From: Mesorhabditis belari
Lineage: Eukaryota; Nematoda; Chromadorea; Rhabditida; Rhabditidae
Direction: 5' to 3'
Assembly: GCA_958450365.1 (NCBI GenBank)
Contig: CAUEEP010000032.1
Location: 1-64,000, forward strand
Length of the DNA stretch: 64,000 nt
Below, one piece after another: positions 22,821 to 33,600 of this stretch; the stretch's first letter is position 1; each line of letters starts with the position of its first letter. The notes beneath the pieces are model-generated. The model worked only from the letters and a program-made list of their open reading frames with translations, was not told the origin of the DNA and searched no databases. The position numbers were made by a program, and so were the translations under genes.

Positions 22821-24574
22821 GTCGTTGTTGAAAATTTAGCATTCTTCAAATAAAAATCGTGAAATTTTTCAGAAAATAGTTCTGATTGTAAATAAATTTT
22901 TCTTATTTTAAAGTGTTCTCAACAATTTTTTTTCCCGTTTTTTCATTTTCTAGAGTTCAGGTGAAATTTGCAGGTTGCAATTTGGATGAAGCGCCTTTTT
23001 TGTTGACATTTGCAGGGAAAATATGGTCTTTAATCAACGTTTTTTTGAGAAAATCTAGATATTGCATTTTATTTCTAGTGTACTTTCCTGTAACTGCGGC
23101 TGGAACGAAGTATTTTTTTGAGGAATTGAAAGTTTTAAATGACTTTGAATGGACAAAAGAGTTGGAGAAAGCCTGATTGTGAGCGCTATTCTATGAGAAA
23201 CTTGGGTTCTCAGACTAGCCTCAGACGGGATATCGTTTCAACGGTATTTATTACAAAATATACCCAGAATTAAGGCACATATCGATCCGAAGGGTTTGGG
23301 CTTAATCACGCACAGAATTGGGAAACTGGCCCACGGAGAGGGCTCCTTTGCGCCTTTCCAAGCGCCTTAACGGGCATCAAAAGGAACACCTATCTATCGG
23401 GGACGTGGACGATGAGAGATTGTGCGCCTGCACAAAGAACACCTGCCAGTCATTTTCTTCAAGAATTTCTCTTCTGCTTTTTAGACGATCCAAAAAGATA
23501 TTCAATTGGAAATTTGTACCAAATTGGAAATTTCAATTGGGTTTTCAGGTCGACCAATCGTTTGGAGCTATTCATTTTATTAAGTATAGCATCCGCGTAA
23601 CAATCTCAAAGGTACAATATTTGAAATTTGAACAACTCACTCAAACTGAACTTTCCGTGACATTTTCTTTGGGATAATTGTAGAGTTGGCGTTTAGCACA
23701 AAATAGCAAAAAGATTACAGTAGATTTGCAGCTGATTTTCAAAATATAATTCAGTGTAATAAAAAATGAAGTCAAAATCGATAGCTAAGTCAGTGGATTT
23801 ACGAATCGACAGAATTTCTATGCTTGGCAATGAAGAAGTTCCAATAATGGAGCCAAGAAAACGAAATTCACTTTGTTTTTGCTTGAAAAAGGACAAATCT
23901 TTCTTCTTTAGCATAAAAAAAAATGTTCAAAAGAGAGATCTTTCTTGAAATTGGAGACTCAATTCGAAAAAGGTTGAAGGAAAAAAGGAATGGGAAAAGA
24001 TTGGTCAATTCGGAGATTGAAAATTTGACGAAAGCTCATCTTTTTCTTTTTATAATTTATTATTTCCGTTTTAGAAATTGAATTTTTTTTGGATTTAAAA
24101 CTATTTCAGTGATCTTTTATGAACTTTTACATATTTCAATCGGATTTCCGCTTTAAGTTTAGCAGGATTTTGAGCGTTTTTTTGAGTCTTGTAAACTTTT
24201 CGTTTAAATCTTGAAGTTTTAAAGAATTTTTGAAAACAAAAGTGAAAACAATCAAAAAGCACAAGTTTTATTGCTCTTAAAGTAATCAGATTCATTGTTT
24301 TTTTTTCTTATTTTAGACTTTTATCTATGTTCATTCAATGATTAGGTAGTCTAGTGATCTTGTTCGCTTTTTTTAAAGTTTACTTTTTGAAATGAATTAT
24401 GAACCAATTGTGATCGTTCAAAAACCAACCAATGGTCGTTACCAGAAAGTCCTATTATTTGCTCTTAAAATAATCTGATTCATTGTTTTTTCTTATTTTA
24501 GACGCTTATCTATGTTCACTGGATCTTTTTGGAGAAATTGTGCTAACACTTTTCAAACTTGACTCTGGAAAATA
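22821..24574. other. Stretch without a supported gene; GC-rich island near 23,215-23,460
   Basis: Two moderately long plus frames (22,913-23,176 and 23,318-23,677) lack recognisable domains. The first follows a TTTCTAG acceptor-like site and has a hydrophobic segment, but no partner exon was found. The 23,215-23,460 island is GC-rich and unexplained. Direct repeats of a CAGATTCATTGTTTTTT block occur at about 24,288 and 24,476. Confidence 0.4.
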
Positions 24575-25621
24575 CAATCTGTCAAAAAATTATGGATGCA
24601 CCCTGTTTTTTGCTCTTCGGTGTCTCTTCGATGCCGAGACGTCTTTTTGAAGTTGGACTGTGCACAACGTTGTCAAACGATCTACAATACTCAAATACAA
24701 ACTCATGAAGCAAGCTCCACGACTTACAAAGGACCATAAAGCCGCCCGTATCAATTTCGCTCAAAAGAACCAGAAGACCAAATGGAAGGGAGTTGGTTTT
24801 ACTAGTATTTCTTATATATTTTATGTTTAGATCTTTTTGGAGTGACGAAAAGAAGTACAACTTTGATGGTGCTGATGGTTTTCGAGGATATTGGAAGGAT
24901 TCACGAAAGCCGGGCATGGTCTTCAGCACGAGGAACTTTGGAGGTGGATCATGTATGGTATGGGGAGCCTTTCGAGACGGTGAACTGGTCGGCTTAGAGT
25001 TTATTTCGACCCAGATGACGCTTGACTATCAACAAGTGTTGGACAAACATCTAGTCGTCTATCTGAACAACAATCCGGGCAATAACTTTACTTTTCTGCA
25101 CGATAACGCGAGTATTCATGCAAGTTGCTCCACAAGAGATTGGCTGATAGCGCACAAAATCGACACTGTCGCTTGGCCCGCTTGCAGCCCAGACTTGAAC
25201 CCGATTGAGAATGTGTGGGGGACACTCGTTCGAGATGTCTACAAGGGAAACAAGCAATATTCGAGCGTGAATGAACTCAAGAAAGCCATTCAAGTAGCCT
25301 GGAATCGGCTCCAGCCAACAGCGCCTTGTCTCTTCGATGCCGAGACATCTTTTGAAGTTGGACTAAAGCAAGGAGGGGCCACACATTATTAATTGATTTG
25401 GTTTGTGTTGTTATTTTTATTTCTGTTAACTTTTTCTTGATAAAATAAAAGTGCGTCTATAGTTTTGTTGACAGCTGATAAAACGTTTTTTTTGTACGAT
25501 AAAGCATGGGTTATTTTTTTACATTAAAGAAACTAAAAAATACTTTTCACTGGACTAGCACTTATGTCCGGCTCTAAACTAGCAAAAAACAGGGTGCGTC
25601 TATAATTTTTTTGACAGATTG
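24575..25621 (+). mobile_element. Tc1/Tc3-type transposon, 1,047 bp deletion derivative
   Basis: Inverted ends of about 40 bp begin CAATCTGTCAAAAAA at the left and, on the minus strand, at the right. Both run into GCACCCTGTTTTTTGCT. TA flanks both ends (24,573-24,574 and 25,622-25,623). It encodes the catalytic part of a Tc3-like transposase but is shorter than a full element, and the N-terminal DNA-binding part is missing. Confidence 0.9.
24661..25392 (+). pseudogene. Tc3-like transposase, N-terminally truncated
   Basis: Cut-and-paste DDE transposase remnant. A frame from about 24,661 (HNVVKRSTI..., KDHKAARINFAQKNQKTKW) matches the linker before the catalytic domain. It then shifts frame, possibly across a ~40-nt intron or indel near 24,788-24,830, into a 190-codon open frame with the family order: WSDEKKYNFDGADG (first Asp), GGGSCMVWGAF, FLHDNASIH (second Asp) and CSPDLNPIENVWG (D34E Glu). 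All three catalytic acids are present. The bipartite helix-turn-helix is absent; instead the left end carries a duplicated piece of the 3' coding end. It cannot encode an autonomous transposase. Confidence 0.85.
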
Positions 25622-25656
25622 TAGTGTTTAAAAGCTTAACTAATTCCCAAGCTGTA

Positions 25657-26221
25657 CAGGGTGACCAAGAATTACCACAACAACATCGTCTTATGTTATG
25701 AGCCCCTTTCACTTTTATTATTTGGACTTGCTAAAGAAGGAGGTTGTTCCGTGGGCTCAACGCCACTTCAAAAATCGAATTTGGACTTATCAACAAGATG
25801 GTGCGCCGGCTCATAAGGCAAAGAAAGCGCAAGAGTTTTGTTCAAAGACCTTCCCGGACTTCATCTCGTTTTCTGAGTGGCCACCCAGCTCACCCGATCT
25901 TAACCCATTGGATTACTCAGTCTGGAGTGTTCTTGAAGCCAGGGCATGTGCAAAATCACATAAAAATATCGAAAGTTTGAAGAAGGCGCTCATCAAAGCA
26001 TGGGATACCCTCAATGATGCCTATTTGCTCGCCACGGTCAACGCGTTTCCCAAACGTTTTCAGGGCTGTCTGAATGCCGATGAAGGCCAATTTGAATTTA
26101 ATTGCTAATTTGTTACTGTTATATGTTGAATAAAGATATTTAAGTTAACTTTTCGAGATGGGTTGCATATTTGGTTAAAAGCCAGGCCTTTTGTGTGTTG
26201 CGGTAATTCTTGGTCACCCTG
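25657..26221 (+). mobile_element. maT-like (DD37D) Tc1/mariner transposon, 565 bp deletion derivative
   Basis: Inverted ends CAGGGTGACCAAGAATTACC at the left and GGTAATTCTTGGTCACCCTG at the right, TA duplicated at 25,655-25,656 and 26,222-26,223. It starts 35 bp after the end of the preceding Tc3-like element. Confidence 0.9.
25698..26108 (+). pseudogene. DD37D transposase C-terminal fragment
   Basis: A 136-codon frame contains WTYQQDGAPAH (second catalytic Asp) and WPPSSPDLNPLDYSVW (third Asp). Thirty-seven residues separate the two acids, the spacing of the DD37D (maT) group known from nematodes and insects. The first catalytic Asp and the whole DNA-binding N-terminus are missing, so it is inactive. 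The ATG at the start is fortuitous. A polyadenylation-like AATAAA follows at about 26,129. Confidence 0.85.
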
Positions 26222-26223
26222 TA

Positions 26224-27080
26224 GATTAAACTAAAAAAAAAAAATGGAAACCAATCTTTTAGTTTCCGCTGCTAAATGCAAGAAAAGTAAAAGAATTTCG
26301 TGCATCAGAAAAGATGTTTTCATAAATAAAAAGTACGCACGATTAAAGGTAAATCTTGATCTAAATCTTGATTTAAAAACTTCACATCAAGTTTTATCTC
26401 ATTCTGTTATCAATTTTTTTTGTTATTCTTGCTCAAAAATGAAAACACATCCTTTCTAGTGCACTAAGTTCTTTATTTTCTTTTAGAATCAACAAATCAA
26501 CAATCAATATTATTCAATTTACTTGATCTGTAAATGGTTTTATGTTTGTTTTTTTTTCCTTTCTTTCGATTCAAACTGTTTAATATAAATTTTTGAATGT
26601 TGTGAATCTTTAGTCTTTATTACTGAAATAAATGACATATTAATAAAGAAAAATAAAGAAAATTGAATAGTTTAGTACGCTAGAAAGAATGTGTTTCTAT
26701 TTCTGAGCATAAAGGTCACCACAAACCGTCCATATTTACGTTGATTTTTGCACGGCCGAGTGCCCGAAAGTTCGTCAATTTCCGGCTGATTGTTCATTTG
26801 TAAAAAATACTGTAACGTACTGTAACGTAAAACGATTCTAAAATCAAATAAACACAACAATTTACTCAAAAAACAAAGAGAATACTTACAAAGAGTTTAC
26901 TTAGAAAAAGAAAGAAAGAAAGAAGGAACTTTTTTTTTATTAAAGACACGCAATGCACTTGACAGGGATGAAATTAGAGAAATTTTAAGCAAAAAAAAAA
27001 GATTTCTAAATAAAATCTATATAAAAATGCAAATAAGATGAGATTTGAATAAAGAAAAAAAATTACTTTTCTTCAAAATT
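26224..27080. other. Gene-free AT-rich stretch
   Basis: Three copies of the short AACACATCCTTTCTAGTGCAC-type motif lie at about 26,300, 26,443 and 26,675. The minus frame at 26,672-26,869 is not supported as a gene. Confidence 0.45.
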
Positions 27081-27596
27081 GGGAGTGGGACAAATGCGAC
27101 CTTTTTTTTGCGCACCTTTTTTTCCGCACCTTGCCCATTAGCGCACCTTTTTTTCGCGTTTTAAAAAAGCTCTAAAAAGCTAATATTAACGAATTTCTAT
27201 TCCAAAAGTTGTTTTTCTAGGTAGTTTTAGGGCGTAGAATTCAAATTTTGACATAACAGAGCGTGTGGAACCAATTTGAAAGACAAAACGGCTAGATCAA
27301 ATTACAAAAATTGTCGATTTTGTCGATTCGCTCTGTTATGTCAAAATTTGAATTCGACACCCTCAAATTACCTAGAAAAACAACATTTAGAATAGAAATT
27401 GGTTAATATCAGCTTTTTAGAGCTTTTTAAAACGCGAAAAAAAGGTGCGCTAATGGGCAAGGTGCGGAAAAAAAGGTGCGCAAATGTCCGGGTGCATTTT
27501 TGAAGCTCTACGACCTTTCCTAAGGCCTTTTCCAGCAAAAAAAAAGTGCGCAAATGTCCGGGTGCGCAAAAAAAAGGCCGCATTTGTCCCACTCCC
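27081..27596. mobile_element. Family C foldback MITE, copy 3, chimeric, 8-bp TSD
   Basis: GGGAGTGGGACAAATGCGACC at the left, GGCCGCATTTGTCCCACTCCC at the right, flanked by the direct 8-mer TCAAAATT on both sides. The core matches copies at 22,337 and 47,582. Near 27,497 it switches to a right arm of the 1919/30,462 subtype (GAAGCTCTACGACCTTTCCT), so it looks recombinant. It ends 18 bp past the acid phosphatase stop codon on the minus-strand reading. Confidence 0.85.
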
Positions 27597-27614
27597 TCAA
27601 AATTCACTCATTGA

Positions 27615-30600
27615 TCATTCTTTACAGTACTCTTTTACGTCGAAATCTTTCAAATACGAGAATCTTCTCGTGAATTCGTCTGGAAATGGAAAATTTTACA
27701 AAATAAATCAAATATATAAGAGATTTTGACAAAAGGAAACAAAGTATAAGCATATGTGATATATTTCTTTTATATTTTTGTTAAATTTTACCTAAAGCCA
27801 GCTCTTTGACTCGTTGAATCGTTCCGGTAGCATTCAGCATTTGGTAGAAGATCTGAAAAAGTTTAAAAGTTCAGAAAAAATCATTAAATCATTATCTTTT
27901 TTAAAAGTTTTAAATGTTGTAAGAAAGATTTCTCTGTTAGACTTTATGCTAGACTATATGCTAGATATATGCTAGACTAGATGCTAGACTTTATGCTAGA
28001 ATATACGCTAGACTATATGCTAGAATATATGCTAGACTATATGCTAGAATATATACTAGAATATACGCTAGACTATATGCTAGACTAGATGCTAGATATA
28101 TGCTAGACTTTATGCTAGACTCTAGAATATATGCTAGACTATATGCTAGACTAGATGCTTGACTGATAGTGCTTAACTATAGCCAGTTATTTCTTTATTT
28201 AGAGCTCTCTCCACTGCTTTTGAAAGTATAACAAAGGCGCAATTTGTGCTAATTAAACTTTTAAACTTATCATAAAAACAAGAGATAAAAGGGAAAACAA
28301 AGTTTTATGTAAAATATGCAAATTTCACTTGGAACAATTGAAAAGAAAAGATGAAACAACAAATTTCACAGTTTAAATGAGAAAAAAGATATTCAGTCTA
28401 CGCAAAGATATTCAGAAGACGATATAAAATAAAGACATACCGTAAATACTGTAATAGTACCCCACCCCCCTCGTACAGTCGCGTAGTCGCAAAAGTTTTT
28501 TAGTATTTCATTTTTTTCAAAGCATCCGTACTTTCAAAAAATGCGTGTTTGGTATCAAAAAATAGCTGAAATTCAGGGTTATTTTTTGATACCTAAGCGT
28601 GCATTGTAGCATAAACCAGTGTCGAGAAAAACTCGTTCAAAGCTAGACTAGGCAACACTCCGCATCGTCATTATGGGGGCGGGGGTACTATTACAGTATT
28701 TACGGTAATTTGAATACAATTTTCCCCTATTTCTAATGGCTATTTTATTTTATTTTATTTTATTATATAAATTCAAATTTTAAACTTAAACTATTTATCG
28801 TAAAACTTTACAGCATTTTACCTTGATTTTCCCCCTTTCTCCCTTTCCCCAAGCCTCCACAGTAAGCGATGACCTAAAATTTCAAAATTGTTAAGTCTAT
28901 AAGATAATTTTTTAAACTTTAGTTAATAAATTACATTATTAACAATAGATTTTCATTTACTATATCCATTTACAATCATTTTTAATCATCTCAACTCACA
29001 GATAAGGCGGATTTCTGTGTTGCAAAAAGTCGGAAACGCCTAGGATTTGCATTGAACTCGCGATGATCCAATCTTGCTAGAAAACTTTTCCTTTGTGAAA
29101 TCGGAGAAGATCTTTCTTTATTTGATTCTTTCTTTATGACATCTTTGTGACTTTTTCTTTCTTTGTTTGTAAATTTTTGTGACATCTGGAGAAGTTATTT
29201 TACGATCTCTTGATGGCATTTCTACTTATAAAGTTTGTTCAGAAAGCTAAAAACTAAGCTAAAAACTAAGCTAAAAACTAAGCTAAAAGCTAAGCTAAAA
29301 GCTAAGCTAAAAGCTAAGCTAAAAGCTAAGCTAAAAGCTAAGCTAAAAGCTAAGCTAAAAGCTAAGCTAAAAGCTAAGCTAAAAGCTAAGCTAAAAGCTA
29401 AGCTAAAAGCTAAGCTAAAAGCTAAGCTAAAAGCTAAGCTAAAAGCTAAGCTAAAAGCTAAGCTAAAACAAGGATCATTTGAGATATCGCCACATCAAAC
29501 ACCGCCATGATCGATTGGCTAATCAGGCTCCTAGTCAGGCTTATTAGGGTTCAATCCCGCTGGCTAGATGATTAGTTCTTTTTTCCAATATATATGGGTT
29601 TTCTCTACATTTAGAGCTTAGAGTTGCTTTTGCATTGTTTGTACCAAATTATTCGTGTGAATCAATGCTTTTTAAAAGCTATTTAAAAAGCCCGATGAAA
29701 AAAAAGCTTTAAAAGCTAAGCCCGATGAAAGCTATCAGATGGGTTATGACTCATTTTAAAACTCGATCTTGATTTGACTGTTACTGATTACCGGGTTTGT
29801 AGGCAAAGATAAAAGTCTAGTTTTATTCGACATGAATAATCAATTACAACACAGCGGAGGAAATTTTTACCCTTAGTTTTACCCTATTATTCAAATGTTG
29901 TTAAGAAAACAAAAACCTATAATGGTGGGAAAAAGAAGCAACCAATCAAAACCAATCGAACCTTTGACCTCCCGACTATGAGACAAGACTCCTATCCGGT
30001 CGGCTACGACGGCTTAAGGGATCGAAGCCAGATTCGTGTGTAGAGGCACAACTTATCAGCTTCAGGGGTAAATCTTTCAAAAACAAACACCTTACTATTA
30101 GGCACAACTTGTCGGTGGACAAATCGCTCAGTAAAAAAAGTTAAACCAAATACTCTCAAGGCCAAGTAAGTACACGAGATCATTTGGTAAAACACTTGAC
30201 CAATTTTCTCAGGACCAATTCATCCACGATTCAATGTCTTAATGTTGCATTGTTAAAAGTCTTGCCCATTCAAAACTCCCCATTTCACTTACCGTTGAAA
30301 CAAAGTGAACCAAAGTTTCGTTTCGCTCGGCGATCACCTCATTGTAGAGGACTAAAATGTGGGTTTGGGGGAATTACATATTACAATTACAAACGTTATA
30401 AAGGATCTTAATTTAAAGAATGAGTAGAAAAAGCGAAAAACTTAATAAGATTACAAAGGTGGGGGGTGGGACAAATGCGACCTTTTTTTGCGCACCTGGA
30501 CATTTGGGCACCTTTTTTTTGCTGGAAAAGGCCTTAGGCAAGGCCGCAGAGCTTCGAAAATATTTCGACATAAGGGAATCGTATGCGTAGATTCCGAATT

Positions 30601-33600
30601 TCGACAAATCAGACCTCGCTGACACGTCAAATTTGGACTAAAAGGCAAAAACTGCGGAAAAGCGTTAAGTTGCGTAGTTTTTGCCTTTTAGCCCAAATTT
30701 GACGTGTCAGCGAGGTCTGATTTGTCAAAATTCTGAATCTACGTATACGATTCCCTTCTATGAAAACATTTTTGAAGCTTGACGATCTTTCCTAAGGCTT
30801 TTTCCAGCAAAAAAAAAGGTGCGCAAATGTCCAGGTGCGCAAAAAAAAAGGTCGCATTTGTCCCACCCCCCAAAGATGTGAAAAAAAAGAAAGGAACTCA
30901 AAAGAAACTTAAATACCCCAAAACAAAACCGTTCATTAACTTTCAGTTGCTTAGCTGAATATCTTTAACGGTCTTTTGCTAGTTTTTATTGGGGGGGGCG
31001 GGAAATTGTCGCCGTAGTCTAGACAAAAACTACGATAGAATTAATTCTGATATATTCAATGTTCCTTTACAAGTTACAAAGGAATTACATACGTATTATA
31101 AGTTATTATAATTATAAGTTTAAAAATATCAATCAAACAAAAGAAAAACTTGAAATTAATTGTCCGGACGAGGTTTTCGCGACCACATCCTCTACATATG
31201 CCCCGTAGCCTTCAGAAAGTTCGTGCATCTAGAACGATCATTGCGCGAAAATCGAAAGTTTTACTTAGTTTTTACTTGAAATTTCATTGCTTTTCTTGGT
31301 TTTAAACCAGGAAATTATCACCTAAAGAACGGAAATAAAAAAAGGGAAACTTTGGAAAAGATAGAGAATAAAATCGAAATTTTTTCTTACTCCTTGCATG
31401 ATTTTCTCGGCTTCAAACGTTTCTGCAGTCGGCGCAATTAAACCCGCATTCACCTAATAAATTGATTGTTTAAAAAAATAAGAAATACAAAATCAAAATG
31501 AAACTAAATTAAGTAACTAAATCATTACTCAATGATAAAGCGATAGAATGAAAATTGAAATCGAAATGCTCAATGATTAGGTTGTCTTCTGATCTTGTTC
31601 GCTTTTTTCAAAGGTTACTTTTTGAAATGAATTATAAACCAATTGATTTATGATCTAGAAACTATTATTTATTTACCACTAACACACGTCGTTAATGGAA
31701 CTGAGTAGCTGACTCTATTTTGAAAGGCACATACAATACTTTACAGATTGAACATTTTGCTCTGTTAGCTAGACTTGACTTAGCGGTACCAGTAGCGTCT
31801 GTAAAGAGCTGTAAGTATCCTTAGAGGCTCAATCGGGTAAAATCTGTGACCCAAATCTGTTCGAGTCTCTTGGAGTCTCGATTTACAATCTTAACTTAAC
31901 AATTTGTACTTTAGCGATCCTAGTACCATTAAAGGGGTATTCCGGCCCCCAGCGATTGGATTGGATTGGTTGAGAGGATTGGATTGGTTGAGGGGATTCG
32001 ATTGATTGAGAGTATTGGTATCCAAATACAAACTGAAACGCGTCGATTGGTATACAAATAGTCGTGATTCTTGAAAATCACTTTTAGGGCCGGAGTACCC
32101 CTTTAAGCCAAGTCTACTAATGACTGTTGATCTAAACCTCGGCCACAAGCGCCTCGATTTGCACGATATCCGAAGATTTCGTGAAAAATTTTGAGCTCTT
32201 GAACTCTCGTGTGCACATCAACAGCTCAGCGGCAAGATCGTCGTACTGAATTTTGTTAGAAATTAAAAGTAGATGTGGGCACAATAAACTACAAAAATGA
32301 CGAACTGTCAAACTACAAATGCTTCGAACTTGCTTCAAATCTGTGAACTGTACTCGCGCGTAGTCAAAGCAATTGTCAGTGAGGCTACAAGCCACTGTAA
32401 CTTTCTTTAGGCTTCATATTTTTCGATGTGCTTTAGTTCATTCGAAAGCTCTTGAGATTCTCGATTTTTTAAGCTATAGATCATGTCAATCCGGTAGATT
32501 TGAAACAAGTTAGAAGCGTTTATAGTTTACATTTGTAGTTTGTAGTCTAATATTCTAATAAAAATTGTTAAAAAGTTGATTTCTATAGAAATGATCGTCA
32601 CTTTCACATAATCGCTCGCATTCTTCAGCCCGGGACACCATTTCTTCAGCGCTGTCACTTGTTTTTGGCACTCGTTCACGGGTAATTGCAACACATAAAA
32701 CATTTTGATCATCTTAAATTCGAATTCATAAATGCAAATTACCCAGTCGATATCATTTTGCGCAAAAAGTTCAATCTTTGGCTTGAGGATTGTTGAATTT
32801 TCGGGAAAAATCGTCTTCAAGATCAACTCTCCACTCTCCAGACATCGCGACTTGTTCGTTGAGTGGATTTTTGTGATCTAAAGATAATTTCATCTCTATA
32901 TTATGAGAAAAACCTTTAGTTATTATAGTTTTAAGTAGACTTCGGAAAACAAAACTTAACCAAAACCAAAACCACCAAAACACCAAAACAAACCAAAACC
33001 AAAACCAAAACCTAACCAAAACTCGCCAATATCTCGCGACTGAGAGGAGCTAGCAAAAATCTGTTTGCAGATTTGAAATCAGCATCCAAAAATCTATCCC
33101 ATAGGCTATTTTTGTTTCGAAATTTCGAGGTCGTGTTTTGGTCCTTTTTTCGGCCGCGAGATTTTGTGGAGTGAGAAAAAGTTAAAGGCAAATGTGCATT
33201 CTACATTAAAATTTGCATTTTACAATTTTAAATTTACATGTTAATTTATATGCAAATTGAGTTTTGGTTTGTTTTGGTGTTTTGGTTTTGGTTTTGGTCT
33301 GTTTTGGTTTTGGTCTGTTTTGGTTTTGGTTTTGGTCTGTTTTGGTTTTGGTTTTGGTCTGTTTTGGTTTTGGTTTTGTTTTCCGAACTCTAGTTTTAAG
33401 TATTAAATTTTAGTATTTAATACTTAAAACAATAGATTTTGTTCACCAAAGCTTGGGAAAGAGCGATGGGAAAGTATTAAATAAAACTTGTAAAGAGCTG
33501 TAAGTATCCTTAGAGGCTCAATCGGGTAAAATCTGTGACCCAAATCTGTTCGAGTCTCTTGGAGTCTCGATTTACAATCTTAACTTAACAACTTGTACTT

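Noticed and set aside
29235..29510. 91-codon (Lys-Leu-Lys-Ala)n frame that would form a cationic helix
   Set aside because: Pure 12-bp tandem repeat inside an acid phosphatase intron; the periodicity alone explains the frame.
31891..32148. Minus frame MWPRFRSTVISRL... with NPLNQS repeats
   Set aside because: Lies in an acid phosphatase intron over a short GGATTGGATTGGTTGAG repeat; it does not fit the phase of neighbouring exons.
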